Positions 25,547-37,811 of a stretch of 64,000 nucleotides of DNA are shown here, piece by piece (position 1 is the first letter of the stretch; the number at the start of each line of letters is the position of its first letter). The notes under the pieces were generated by a model. It was given only the letters and a program-made list of their open reading frames with translations. It searched no databases and had not been told where the DNA came from. The stretch is from contig NZ_ATYR01000004.1 in assembly GCF_000427785.1 (NCBI RefSeq), forward strand, positions 186,001 to 250,000, given 5' to 3'. The translations under genes and the position numbers were made by a program. The DNA comes from Massilia alkalitolerans DSM 17462 (GTDB taxonomy: Bacteria; Pseudomonadota; Gammaproteobacteria; Burkholderiales; Burkholderiaceae_D).

Positions 25547-26503
25547 TTACACGACCTTGCGTGCGCCGGTCTTCGGCGCCGCGCTCTCCGCCATGCTTTC
25601 CAGGTTCTTGCGCAGCCAGCGGTGCGCCGGGCTGCGGCCGTCGCGCTCGTGCCAGAGCATGTCCAGGTGCACGGCCGGCAGCTGGAAGGGCAATTCGCGC
25701 CAGACCAGCGCATCGGTCATGCCGGTCGAGACCATCAGGTGTTTCGGCAGCACCGTGATCAGGTCCGAGTTCGCCACCACCCGCCCCGCCGTGAAGAACT
25801 GGTTCACCGTCAGCAGGATGCGGCGCTCGCGGCCGATCTGGGCCAGCGCTTCGTCGACCAGGCCATGCGCGCGCCCTGAAAAACTCACCAAGAGGTGGTT
25901 GGCCTTGCAGTAAGTGTCGAGATCCAGCTTTTCCTTGGCCAGCGGGTGGTCCTTGCGCATCACGCACACGTAGACGCCCGAATACAGGCGCTCGTGGCGG
26001 ATCGGCGAGCCGGTCTCGTACGACAGCTGGGCCGCCACGCCCGGGAAGAAACCCACCGCCAGGTCGATGTCGCCGCGCAGCAGCATCGGCCGCGGCTCGC
26101 GCGTGGTCAGCGGCACCATGCGGATGTTCACGCCCGGCGCTTCACGCTCGATCGAACGCATCAGCGAGGGCAGCCACAGGGCGGCGGTCGCGTCGGCCAT
26201 CGCCATCCGGAAGGTCGCCTGGGCCTTCGACACGTCGAAGGTTTCCGGCATCACGGCCGCTTCCAGCGCGGCCAGCGCCTGGCGTACCGCCGGCCACAGC
26301 GCTTCCGCACGCGGCGTCGGCTTGACGCCATAGGCGGTGCGGATCAGGAGTTCGTCCCCGAGGCTTTCACGCAGGCGCTTGATCGCGTTCGAGACCGCCG
26401 GCTGGGTCATGGCGAGGTGCCCGGCGGCGCGGGTAAGGTTTTGCTCGGTCATCACTGCGTCGAAGACACGCAGCAGGTTCAGGTCAAGCGTCAGGAAGCT
26501 CAT
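25547..26503 (-). CDS. LysR family transcriptional regulator
   Basis: Regulator of 318 residues. The HTH is MSFLTLDLNLLRVFDAVMTEQNLTRAAGHLAMTQPAVSNAIKRLRE (1-46), of the NahR/NodD-like subtype (DLNLL start, QPAVSNAI). It is followed by a periplasmic-binding-like effector domain. It is transcribed away from a small membrane-protein gene. No obvious catabolic target lies beside it, so its regulon is unknown. Confidence 0.85.
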   Translation of the reverse strand: MSFLTLDLNLLRVFDAVMTEQNLTRAAGHLAMTQPAVSNAIKRLRESLGDELLIRTAYGVKPTPRAEALWPAVRQALAALEAAVMPETFDVSKAQATFRMAMADATAALWLPSLMRSIEREAPGVNIRMVPLTTREPRPMLLRGDIDLAVGFFPGVAAQLSYETGSPIRHERLYSGVYVCVMRKDHPLAKEKLDLDTYCKANHLLVSFSGRAHGLVDEALAQIGRERRILLTVNQFFTAGRVVANSDLITVLPKHLMVSTGMTDALVWRELPFQLPAVHLDMLWHERDGRSPAHRWLRKNLESMAESAAPKTGARKVV

Positions 26504-26644
26504 GGGAACTAGTTGATGGCAATACAGAAGGTATTCCCAGTGTACCTCAAGTATTCACAGAATGCATAAGCGTCATCAGTGAACAGAATTAGATTTATAT
26601 GTTGCATCGCACTATATTGGGCGCAACTGAACAATTTGCACATC

Positions 26645-26842
26645 ATGTCCGCCTCACTCACCCTTATCCAGACCGCCGTTGCCGCCGTTCCCGTCGGCCA
26701 GGTCCTCCGCGCCGCCAGCGGCCTTGCGCTGCTGGGTGGCGTCGCCATGTTCTTCCGTCCGCTGCTCGTCGGTATCGGCCGCGCCGCCGTGTTGACCGTA
26801 CGCCCGCGCCCGCCGAAAGCCCATCTGGCCAAGCGCCACTGA
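26645..26842 (+). CDS. Small hydrophobic protein of unknown function
   Basis: A 65-residue protein, MSASLTLIQTAVAAVPVG, with one or two hydrophobic segments (about 10-52, including LALLGGVAMFFRPLLVGIG), then a basic tail TVRPRPPKAHLAKRH. It has its own strong terminator 20 bp downstream and sits in a gap between regulators, which argues that it is real. The basic C-terminus after a membrane segment suggests an inner-membrane protein with a cytoplasmic tail. No function is recognised. Confidence 0.6.
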   Translation: MSASLTLIQTAVAAVPVGQVLRAASGLALLGGVAMFFRPLLVGIGRAAVLTVRPRPPKAHLAKRH

Positions 26843-26861
26843 TTCTGTTTTCCTCCGTTTG

Positions 26862-26896
26862 AACGCGGCCTCCGATCCGGACGCCGCGTTTTTTTT
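26862..26896 (+). terminator. Intrinsic terminator after the small protein gene
   Basis: The stem AACGCGGC (26862-26869) pairs with GCCGCGTT (26883-26890), with an inner TCCG/CGGA pairing, and is followed by eight T. Confidence 0.88.
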
Positions 26897-27341
26897 CGTC
26901 CGTCCTCCCCGCCTCTCCCGATTTCCGGGCCATTCCCGCACCGTTGCCGACCATCCAGCGTAGCGCGTCTGGTGACTCTTCGTCACCGGGGTTTTCTCGC
27001 TCCTTTGATTTAACAAAGTTCACGAAGAATCAACAATCAGAAAAGAGAAGATTTTTGCAGGCTTGAATGATGGCCGCCAAATGGAAGAAATTGGATGCAC
27101 AATGTCGAGAAATGAGGTGAGATACCCTCAAGCTGGCCATCAAGCGAATCCTTGCATCGACCGGGTCGAACAAGAGCTGTTTGGGAGAAATTAGCTGTAT
27201 AAAGTCAGCATATTGATGAGTAATACATGAGGTTCCACACAATTCAACTTCTATTACATGAAATGGATGAGTATTGGTAATAACGTGTGCGTGAGTACCC
27301 CTATCCCCGCCCAGAGCGTTTTACGGGCCCTGCGCAGTAAA
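26897..27341. other. Intergenic region with no recognised feature
   Basis: About 445 bp between the terminator and the end of the DUF1003 gene. Composition becomes A/T-richer from about 27000. A 70-codon minus-strand frame (27030-27242) has no family resemblance, and its codon use is unlike that of its neighbours. I see no RNA gene or repeat. Confidence 0.6.
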
Positions 27342-27893
27342 CTATTTCCGCTCGCAGTTGAGCTGCTCTGAGGACTCTTCGATGATGGACAGGACGGCTT
27401 CGGTATCGGTCGGTCTGGACAGTTCTTCGGCCTCGGGATCGGGCTTGTTGCCGACGTTGGGCAGGTCGCGCCGCAGTTCTTCCAACATGCGGATGATCTT
27501 GCTGTTCTTTTCTTCCGCCAGCAGGTTGACCTGCAGGTCGAGGTGGGAGTGCTGGCCGGCGAGGGTGGACATGCGATTCTGGCGAATCAGCACGGTGGTG
27601 GAAATCACGAAGGCATTCAGGGCGATGAGCCCCTGCAGCCAGAAGAATGGCGGCTCGTCCCACTGGGCGAAGCCCAGCTCGGGCGCCGCCAGGTTCCAGG
27701 CGATCCAGAGGACGACGAACACCAGGTTGCCGACCACATAGCCCGGGCTGCCGAGAAAGAAACTGATTCTCTCCACAGCCCGTTGTGCCGGAGACAGGTC
27801 CTGGTTATGCCGCGCATAGAATTCCGCCACCGTGCCCAGGTGTTCCTGGAAGGCAGAAGGGAGGGCGTCCCTGCGGGCGTCTGGCGTATCCAT
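27342..27893 (-). CDS. DUF1003 family membrane protein
   Basis: A 183-residue protein with two hydrophobic helices (about FFLGSPGYVVGNLVFVVLWIAW and FFWLQGLIALNAFVISTTVLI). It then has the DUF1003 motif LIRQNRMSTLAGQHSHLDLQVNLLAEEKNSKI and a charged tail. The family is of unknown function, and some members are annotated as cytosolic/membrane stress proteins. I start at MDTPDARR (27893). A TTG further upstream would add 19 residues but lacks a ribosome-binding site. Confidence 0.8.
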   Translation of the reverse strand: MDTPDARRDALPSAFQEHLGTVAEFYARHNQDLSPAQRAVERISFFLGSPGYVVGNLVFVVLWIAWNLAAPELGFAQWDEPPFFWLQGLIALNAFVISTTVLIRQNRMSTLAGQHSHLDLQVNLLAEEKNSKIIRMLEELRRDLPNVGNKPDPEAEELSRPTDTEAVLSIIEESSEQLNCERK

Positions 27894-27956
27894 CGAACCA
27901 GCATAGCACCGGCGGCAAGCGCCTTGCGTGCGCACGTTACCGGGGACCAAACAGGA

Positions 27957-27985
27957 ATAAAAAAAGCCGGCAGAACAGCCGGCTT
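27957..27985 (-). terminator. Intrinsic terminator after the ferredoxin gene
   Basis: The stem AAGCCGGC/GCCGGCTT (27964-27971 with 27978-27985) is followed on the minus strand by seven T, an A, then TT. It ends the coaD-ferredoxin transcript. Confidence 0.88.
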
Positions 27986-27990
27986 GGGGA

Positions 27991-29651
<1,661 letters not shown>

Positions 29652-29699
29652 GGGCGGCACTATAGCACCCTGCCGCCCTGCCCGGCCTTCTCGGCAGCG

Positions 29700-30593
29700 C
29701 TACTTGCCGGAAGCCAGAACCTGGAAGTCATTGATCCAGCCCTGCATACGCTCGTGCGCGTGCTTCTTCTGCGCCGGCGTGGCGATCCGGATCGCGGTGA
29801 GCATGAACTTCGTGGTCTGGTCGAGATAATTGTCGTAGAAGGCCTTGCGCTCGGGCGACTCGGTGCGGTTGAAGAGTTCGCGCTGCATCGCCGTGATCTG
29901 GGCCGCGGCCTGCTCGCGGTTCGGCTTTTCCTGCTGAAACTTGCGCAGCAGGGAAAGGATGCGGCGCTGGCGCCAGACGCGTTCTTCCAGCCAGATGTCG
30001 CTGTCGAGCGGGCGGGCGTCGGACGCCTTGCGCAGGATGGCTTCCTGTTCGCTGCTGAAACCGCCGAACCACAGTTCGAGCTGGCTCATCGCCTTCTTGA
30101 AGCGCGCACGCTGGCGTTTTTCGGTGCTGCCTTCAATGAATTTCTTGCGGTATTCTGCGTTTTTTGAAATGAATTTGCGCTCGATATCGGCGATCTGCTC
30201 CGGTTTGATGGACAGTGCGAGGGTGGTCATTTCCGGCACGGCGCGGGCTGCCAGCCGTTCGCCGCGGACACGGATTTCCTTGTAGATGCCGATCAGGTCG
30301 GCCTGGGTCGGGTTGCCGGCAAGTTCCTTCTGCATGCTGCCGAGCAGCGCCGCATAGTCGCGCAGCTGGGTCTGGCGGTGCCACTGGAACAACTTGTCGA
30401 TGTCGCGCTTGGCGATGTCGGCCTGCTGTCCTTCCAGATCGGCATAGGAATCCAGCCACCAATACAGTAAGGTATCGCCCTGGTTATAGGTGAAACGCAC
30501 CGAGCTGCAGCCAGTAACGAAGGCGAACAATGCGATCAGGCACAAGGTCATGGTGCGCCGGAACAAGGTATCCGGCGTGATAAAATTTTTCAT
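29700..30593 (-). CDS. DUF6279-type lipoprotein
   Basis: Predicted lipoprotein of 297 residues. A basic N-terminus and hydrophobic segment end in the lipobox FVTGCSS (Cys29). The mature part starts [23 protein letters not shown], the conserved opening of this family, and is rich in charged helices. Function is unknown. An envelope location is expected. It is divergent from glmU with 26 bp between starts, so the promoters overlap. Confidence 0.8.
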   Translation of the reverse strand: MKNFITPDTLFRRTMTLCLIALFAFVTGCSSVRFTYNQGDTLLYWWLDSYADLEGQQADIAKRDIDKLFQWHRQTQLRDYAALLGSMQKELAGNPTQADLIGIYKEIRVRGERLAARAVPEMTTLALSIKPEQIADIERKFISKNAEYRKKFIEGSTEKRQRARFKKAMSQLELWFGGFSSEQEAILRKASDARPLDSDIWLEERVWRQRRILSLLRKFQQEKPNREQAAAQITAMQRELFNRTESPERKAFYDNYLDQTTKFMLTAIRIATPAQKKHAHERMQGWINDFQVLASGK

Positions 30594-30619
30594 ATTATCA
30601 ATTATTTGAGGACGGCTTT

Positions 30620-31996
30620 ATGAACGTTGTAATCCTCGCCGCCGGCATGGGAAAGCGCATGCAATCCGCGCTGCCGAAAGTCTTGCATCCACTGGCGGGG
30701 AAACCGCTGTTGCGGCACGTCATCGATACGGCCAGCAGCTTATCGCCGAGTAAATTATGCGTCATTTACGGGCACGGAGGCGCAGCGGTGCCGGAGATGG
30801 TGGGCAAACTGGCCGAGCAGACCGGCGCCCGGATCGACACCGCACAGCAAGCGCCGCAGCTCGGCACCGGCCATGCGGTGATGCAGGCCGTGCCCGAGCT
30901 GGACGAGAGCGTGCCGACCCTGGTCCTGTACGGCGACGTGCCGCTGACGACGGGCGCGTCGCTCGGCCGCTTGGTTGAGGCTGCCGGTACGGACAAGCTC
31001 GCCATCCTGACGGTCGAGCAGGCCAATCCCTTCGGCCTGGGCCGCATCGTACGCGAGAACGGCAGCATCGTGCGCATCGTCGAAGAAAAGGATGCCAGCG
31101 AAGCCGAGCGGGCGATCCGCGAAATCAACAGCGGCATCATGTGCATCCCGACCGCCCACCTCAAGCGCTGGCTGGCGGCGCTGTCGAACAACAATGCCCA
31201 GGGCGAGTACTACCTGACCGATATCGTGGCCCAGGCCGTCGCCGACGGCGTTCCGGTGGTGTCGGCCCAGCCTTCCGCCGAATGGGAAGTGGCTGGCGTC
31301 AACAGCAAGGTGCAACTGGCCGAGCTCGAGCGCCGCCACCAGCTGAACATCGCCAATGCGCTGCTGGAAAAGGGCGTGACCCTGATGGATCCGGCCCGCA
31401 TCGACGTGCGCGGTGAACTCATCTGCGGCCGCGATGTCGTGATCGACGTCGGCTGCGTGTTCGAAGGCCGCGTGGAGCTGGCCGATGGCGTGACGGTCGG
31501 CCCGCACTGCGTGCTGGTGAATGCGAAGATCGGCGCCGGCGCCCAGATCAAGCCCTTCTGCCACATCGAGGATGCCGTGGTCGGCGACAAGTCGCAGATC
31601 GGTCCCTACGCGCGCCTGCGCCCGGGCACCGAACTGGGCGAAGACGTCCATGTGGGTAACTTCGTCGAGATCAAGAACAGCCAGGTCGCCGCGCACAGCA
31701 AGGCCAACCATCTGGCCTATGTGGGCGATGCCACGGTCGGTTCGCGCGTCAACATCGGCGCCGGCACCATTACCTGCAATTACGACGGCGCCAACAAGTT
31801 CCGCACCGTGATCGAGGATGACGCCTTCATCGGCAGCGACAGCCAGCTGGTGGCGCCGGTCACCGTGGGCAAAGGCGCGACCCTGGGAGCGGGCACGACG
31901 CTGACCAAGGATGCGCCGGCGGGCAAGCTGACCATCTCGCGGCCGAAGCAGATGACGATCGAAGGCTGGTCGCGTCCGGTGAAAACGAAGAAGTAA
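30620..31996 (+). CDS. glmU: Bifunctional UDP-N-acetylglucosamine diphosphorylase / glucosamine-1-phosphate N-acetyltransferase
   Basis: Enzyme of 458 residues making UDP-GlcNAc for peptidoglycan and LPS. The N-terminal uridyltransferase has [20 protein letters not shown] (7-26) and YGDVPL. The C-terminal left-handed beta-helix with hexapeptide repeats includes the acetyltransferase residues around [12 protein letters not shown] and [11 protein letters not shown]. Length is normal. glmS, the first enzyme of the same pathway, lies 0.75 kb downstream. Confidence 0.97.
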   Translation: MNVVILAAGMGKRMQSALPKVLHPLAGKPLLRHVIDTASSLSPSKLCVIYGHGGAAVPEMVGKLAEQTGARIDTAQQAPQLGTGHAVMQAVPELDESVPTLVLYGDVPLTTGASLGRLVEAAGTDKLAILTVEQANPFGLGRIVRENGSIVRIVEEKDASEAERAIREINSGIMCIPTAHLKRWLAALSNNNAQGEYYLTDIVAQAVADGVPVVSAQPSAEWEVAGVNSKVQLAELERRHQLNIANALLEKGVTLMDPARIDVRGELICGRDVVIDVGCVFEGRVELADGVTVGPHCVLVNAKIGAGAQIKPFCHIEDAVVGDKSQIGPYARLRPGTELGEDVHVGNFVEIKNSQVAAHSKANHLAYVGDATVGSRVNIGAGTITCNYDGANKFRTVIEDDAFIGSDSQLVAPVTVGKGATLGAGTTLTKDAPAGKLTISRPKQMTIEGWSRPVKTKK

Positions 31997-32010
31997 TCCA
32001 CTGGGTATCG

Positions 32011-32104
32011 ACAGGCTAATCACAGGAAAGGCACAGGAAAAACACAGGCTAATCACATGCTTATCCTGTGGTTTTCCCGGTGCCAATCCACAAACTTATC
32101 CACA
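32011..32104. repeat. Short repeats and a DnaA-box match between glmU and a Lrp-type gene
   Basis: Direct repeat ACAGGCTAATCACA occurs at 32011-32024 and 32044-32057. CACAGGAAA words lie between the copies. A 13-bp imperfect inverted repeat pairs 32037-32049 with 32065-32077. An exact DnaA box TTATCCACA lies at 32096-32104. The hairpin could end the glmU transcript, although it has no T-run. Confidence 0.5.
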
Positions 32105-32108
32105 AGCC

Positions 32109-32579
32109 TTACACCGCGATCCGGGTGTCGAACTTGGAGCGGTGAGTGGAAAAGTAGGCTTTCACGTTGCGCACATTGGCGTGCGCCGTGAACAGGCGGT
32201 GCGCCAGCGCATGGTAGGCCGGCATGTCCGCCACCTGCACGATCAGCACGAAATCCGGCCCCGGGCTGACCCGGTAGCACTGCAGGACCGCGGCGTCCTG
32301 CGCCACCAGGGCCTCGAACTCGTCCATGCGCTCGGCGGCCTGCACGTCGAGGGTGATCTCGACGATGGCGCTGAGGCGGGCGCCGACCTTGGCGGGATCC
32401 ACGATCGCCACCTGGCGTTCGATGACGCCGCTGTCGGTCAGCTGTTTCACCCGGCGCAAACATGTCGGCGGTGAGACATGTACGAGTTCCGCCAACTCCG
32501 CATTCGTATGCGATGCATCAGCCTGCAGTGTATTCAGAATGCGACGATCTAGCTCATCAAGAAGTGGTTGATCTGACAT
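32109..32579 (-). CDS. Lrp/AsnC family transcriptional regulator
   Basis: Regulator of 156 residues with an N-terminal HTH (LDELDRRILNTLQADASHTNAELAELVHVSPPTCLRRVK, from residue 7) and a RAM domain (VLQCYRVSPGPDFVLIVQVADMPAY). It is divergent from glmS with a 162 bp gap that contains three phased direct repeats, likely its own binding sites. Ligand is unknown, probably an amino acid. Confidence 0.87.
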   Translation of the reverse strand: MSDQPLLDELDRRILNTLQADASHTNAELAELVHVSPPTCLRRVKQLTDSGVIERQVAIVDPAKVGARLSAIVEITLDVQAAERMDEFEALVAQDAAVLQCYRVSPGPDFVLIVQVADMPAYHALAHRLFTAHANVRNVKAYFSTHRSKFDTRIAV

Positions 32580-32582
32580 CGA

Positions 32583-32651
32583 ATGAAATAATAATAAAGA
32601 AATCGGTATGAAATGAAATAATATTTCGCGCTTAAAGGGTCATGAAATAAT
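32583..32651. promoter_or_regulatory. Three phased ATGAAATAAT repeats upstream of glmS and the Lrp-type gene
   Basis: ATGAAATAAT occurs exactly at 32583-32592, 32613-32622 and 32642-32651, with spacings of 30 and 29 bp (about three helical turns). A/T-rich, phased sites in a divergent promoter next to an Lrp-family gene fit the wrapping mode of Lrp proteins. Autoregulation is inferred. Confidence 0.55.
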
Positions 32652-32741
32652 CTATCAAATCATGCGGAATTCTGAAAGCTTATTTCAACAGTGTTGCTCT
32701 ACGATTCGTTTCATTGCAAATCTTTCAGATGAGGTCCAACC

Positions 32742-34571
<1,830 letters not shown>

Positions 34572-34652
34572 GCGAGGCCGCTTATTTTTACGGCATCATC
34601 GCCGGCAAACGGTGGCTCGTGATGAGCCACTTCGCACCAGCAACGGCGTCGC

Positions 34653-35732
34653 TCAAGCCGCCGTTGCTGCCGGATCCGGGGGAGTTGGAAAGCGTTCCTG
34701 AAGAATCCGCCGATATCCTTCATCCAGCGGCACCACGTGTCCCCTGCCTTGCCAGGATTGCGACGACGCTGCAAAGCCGTGCTCATACGACCATTGCGCA
34801 ACACGCAGCGTCGTCGGTTCATCGCAGACGAATTGCCCCTCCAGCTCCCTTTTCAGGGTGGCGCCCTGCACGACGTTCCTGTTTCGCCATCTCTCCAGGT
34901 GCTCGGTCGCGGCCAGGAGATCGCGCTTGTCACCGTTGCACCGTCTGTGTGCCAGCACAAAATTATGGCCGAGGTCGCGCGGGTAACGGGACCAGGCAAT
35001 GAAATGGTCGACTTCGCCCATTTCGCCAAGTCGTCGCTGGCAATAGAAGCAGGTATCGCCTTGCAGGTCCTTGAGGATCGGTTTCACCAGTGCCAGCGAG
35101 GCCCGGTCCGTTCCGAACAGGACTTCTTCGAGGTCGTCGCGATCGCCAAGCAGGGCAGCGTTCTTCGGGTTGCTGCGAATATGGCTGGTCCAGGCGGCAC
35201 GGATGAGCTGTTGCAGCAGGCCGTGAAAACGCCGCAGGTTGAACATCACGCCCGGCAACAGCCTGATAAAGGGACCAGCGCCCGGAATATAGAGAAAGCG
35301 GCTTTCCTGGCGCCGCAAGATCTGCAGCCGCCAGAGCGGCATGTCCTTCAACAGCCTGACCGTTTCCCTGACTGCCACCCGCCATTCTTGAGAAGCGCGT
35401 GCCTTGGGCAAGGTCCCATGACGGCCACGGATATCCTGCAACAGGACGATGACGGCGGCCTGCCTGCCCTTGTTCTGGATGAGTACGCCGCCCTCATCGT
35501 TTGCCCGATAGGGAATGACTTGTCGCCAATACACTTCCAGGAACTTGTCCGCGATTTGCGAATGAAACAGATCGAGCGTATCCCCGCTATCGGTGCCGAA
35601 TTCGATTGCCAGTTCGGTTATCGCATGCAGCAAGGCGTACTTGTAGGTTGCAACGAACTCCCCTTCCTCGAACAGGCGCTGGATATGGTCGAGGAAAACC
35701 AGCTGCTCATGCGGTGACGGCGGCGGCAGCAC
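34653..35732 (-). CDS. HNH endonuclease domain protein
   Basis: Protein of 359 residues. Its C-terminal half carries an HNH fold, with CFYCQRRLGEMGEVDHFIAW (zinc Cys pair and the catalytic DH), then HNFVLAHRRCNGDKRDLL. The N-terminal 200 residues are unassigned. The GTG start follows directly after the stop of the HIT gene (TAAGTG), so translation is coupled. The pair is convergent with glmS. It may be a nuclease effector of a small defence or repair system. No target is known. Confidence 0.8.
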   Translation of the reverse strand: MLPPPSPHEQLVFLDHIQRLFEEGEFVATYKYALLHAITELAIEFGTDSGDTLDLFHSQIADKFLEVYWRQVIPYRANDEGGVLIQNKGRQAAVIVLLQDIRGRHGTLPKARASQEWRVAVRETVRLLKDMPLWRLQILRRQESRFLYIPGAGPFIRLLPGVMFNLRRFHGLLQQLIRAAWTSHIRSNPKNAALLGDRDDLEEVLFGTDRASLALVKPILKDLQGDTCFYCQRRLGEMGEVDHFIAWSRYPRDLGHNFVLAHRRCNGDKRDLLAATEHLERWRNRNVVQGATLKRELEGQFVCDEPTTLRVAQWSYEHGFAASSQSWQGRGHVVPLDEGYRRILQERFPTPPDPAATAA

Positions 35733-36140
35733 TTAGGGCTTGCTCCAGTAATCGGCTTTTTCCGGAATGACCCATCTGACTCCGCCGCGCGGGTCCGCTA
35801 CGTCGGCAGCAAAGCGCGGGATGAGATGCATGTGCAAATGGGGAACCGTCTGCCCGGCCGCAGCGCCATCGTTGATGCCGATGTTGTAGCCCGCCGGATG
35901 GAGCTCGGCCTTCAAGCCCGATGCGGCCTTGTCCAGGAGGCTCAGCATTGCGCTTCGTTCTTCCGATGTGATCTCGAAAAACGATGCCACGTGGCGCTTT
36001 GGAATGATTAATGTGTGCCCGGGAGAGATGGGATAAGCGTCCCGGATCGTCATCGCCAATGCGTTGCTGTCGATGATTCGCTCTTGAGGGAGTGAGCAGA
36101 AAACGCAAGACGTCAAAGTGGACATGATGTGCAGGGGCAT
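35733..36140 (-). CDS. HIT family hydrolase
   Basis: Histidine-triad protein of 135 residues. CVFCSLPQERII opens the domain, and the catalytic block GAAAGQTVPHLHMHLIPR contains the triad HxHxH. HIT proteins cleave nucleotide phosphoramidates or dinucleoside polyphosphates. Its immediate coupling to the HNH gene is unusual and suggests joint function on nucleotides or nucleic acid ends. A start at 36125 (MSTLTSC) is also possible. Confidence 0.88.
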   Translation of the reverse strand: MPLHIMSTLTSCVFCSLPQERIIDSNALAMTIRDAYPISPGHTLIIPKRHVASFFEITSEERSAMLSLLDKAASGLKAELHPAGYNIGINDGAAAGQTVPHLHMHLIPRFAADVADPRGGVRWVIPEKADYWSKP

Positions 36141-36715
36141 AGGGAGGTGTTCCTATACTACTCCGCAATTTTTCTCGTTAGCAAGATGATCGTCGGCGCG
36201 GCCAAACCATGAGCAAAAGTGTAACAAGATGTGTATGGTTCTGCTTTTCCAGTCCTGCCACCGTGCTTCACGAAGATACGCGTGAGCGGACGAACAATGC
36301 CGTGCGTTACTCCTCATCTGCCTGTCGCCATCCTGCCTGCAGAGCGAAACAACGGCCAGGCCCTCATCCAGAAAGTTGCACTAAAGATTTTTAATAGTCG
36401 GCAAAATGTGTTCTTTTTTGGCTTATCTGTACGCTTCTTGCAGACGCACGCAAGCGGGAATTCGGTTGACTTCCCAATTGAACAAACTTATCGTAATTTC
36501 ATCGATGAGCATCCGGAACTGCTGCTCATTTGATAATTTCCAATTCGTGCGGTGACGCAGAGAGGCATTGTGACTTCTCCTGGGAAGCGTTTGCGCGACG
36601 TTCCATGATCCTGTTGCCGCCTTGATGAACCCGATGACCGGGCCGCCGCCTCCTGGCGGAACCCGGCACTGACGCTCGCCGCGTCGTGCCGTCCGGCCGG
36701 TCGAATGGAGGACGC
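36141..36715. other. Intergenic region with no recognised gene
   Basis: About 575 bp between divergent transcription units. It is A/T-richer around 36380-36540. Two plus-strand frames of 61 and 100 codons (36209-36394, 36231-36533) resemble no family and lack ribosome-binding sites. It presumably holds the promoters for the HIT-HNH pair and the opine-type dehydrogenase operon. Confidence 0.6.
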
Positions 36716-37807
36716 ATGAATGTGTTAATGGTAGGTGCAGGCAATGCGGGATGCGCGCTCGGCGCGATCCTCGCACAGGACGGGCACCGGGTCGCCTTGC
36801 TGAAAACCTCGCACTCGCTGCACGACCAGAATTTCGATACCGTGCGCGAGACCCGCACGATCAAGCTCATCAGCAATCCCAAAGGCGGCGAAACCAGCAC
36901 GGCGTCGATTGCCCTGGCCACGCGCGATGTCGGCGAAGCATTTGCCGAGACGCCGGACGCGATCATCATCACCACCCAGACTCAATGCCATGCCGAGATC
37001 GCCGAGCTGATCGGCCCCTACCTGAAGGCGCACCAGCTGGTGCTGCTGGCGCCGGGCTACATGGGGTCCTGCTACTTCCTGCCCTACCAGCAGAAGGAAG
37101 GCTTCCTGCTGGCGGAAGGCGAAAGCCTGCCCTATGACGCACGCATTGTCGAACCGGGCGTCGTCAACGTCCTGTTCCGCAACACGCGCAATGCGCTGGC
37201 CTTCCTGCCGCGCGAGCGCGCCGCCGAAGGGCTGGAACGCGCCGCGCGCCTGTTCCCGACCTATGTCGCCACCCGTACCAATGTGGTCGAGTCCGCCATG
37301 CACAATCCGAACCTGATCGTGCACACCATCGGCACCCTGCTGTCGGCCAGCCGCATCGAACATTCGGAAGGCGAATTCTGGATGTACCGCGAAGCCTTCA
37401 CGCCCTCGGTGCTGAACCTGCTGTACAAGCTCGATGCAGAGAAGAACGCCGTCATCGCCGCCACCGGCGGCAAGCCCTCGCCCTATTTTGACGAGTGCAA
37501 GTTCCGCAACGAAGAAGACCTGTCGCAACCGTCGATCTCCGTGTTCCGCCGCTATGCGCGCGAAGGCGGACCGAAGGGTCCGGCCACCCTGCAGACGCGT
37601 TTCATCACCGAAGACGTGCCGATGGGCCTGGCGCTGCTGTCCTCGATCGGCCGCCTGATGAAGGTGCCGACGCCGACCGCCGACGCCCTGACCGTCATCG
37701 CCAGCGGCCTGCTGGACCGCGACTTCGCCGCCGAGGCACGGACCCTGGACAAGCTGGGGCTGGGCGACAAGTCGCCGGAAGAGTTCAAGCGCGTACTCAA
37801 CGGGTGA
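36716..37807 (+). CDS. NAD/NADP octopine/nopaline dehydrogenase family protein
   Basis: Protein of 363 residues. The Rossmann motif [24 protein letters not shown] starts at residue 1. The C-terminal opine-dehydrogenase domain includes [20 protein letters not shown] with the conserved His and [17 protein letters not shown]. Family members reductively condense an amino acid with a keto acid. The start at 36716 has a GGAGGA site, so upstream codons are not used. The adenylating-enzyme gene follows after 4 bp, implying one pathway. Confidence 0.85.
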   Translation: MNVLMVGAGNAGCALGAILAQDGHRVALLKTSHSLHDQNFDTVRETRTIKLISNPKGGETSTASIALATRDVGEAFAETPDAIIITTQTQCHAEIAELIGPYLKAHQLVLLAPGYMGSCYFLPYQQKEGFLLAEGESLPYDARIVEPGVVNVLFRNTRNALAFLPRERAAEGLERAARLFPTYVATRTNVVESAMHNPNLIVHTIGTLLSASRIEHSEGEFWMYREAFTPSVLNLLYKLDAEKNAVIAATGGKPSPYFDECKFRNEEDLSQPSISVFRRYAREGGPKGPATLQTRFITEDVPMGLALLSSIGRLMKVPTPTADALTVIASGLLDRDFAAEARTLDKLGLGDKSPEEFKRVLNG

Positions 37808-37811
37808 GGCC

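Noticed and set aside
27030-27242. 70-codon minus-strand frame in the 26.9-27.3 kb gap
   Set aside because: No ribosome-binding site, no recognisable domain, and composition unlike neighbouring genes.
34638-34669. 11-bp stem CAGCAACGGCG/CGCCGTTGCTG between glmS and the HNH gene as a terminator
   Set aside because: It overlaps the HNH coding end and no T-run follows on either strand, so it was not listed as a feature.
36231-36533. 100-codon plus-strand frame in the gap before the opine-type dehydrogenase
   Set aside because: No family resemblance, no ribosome-binding site, and poor codon use.
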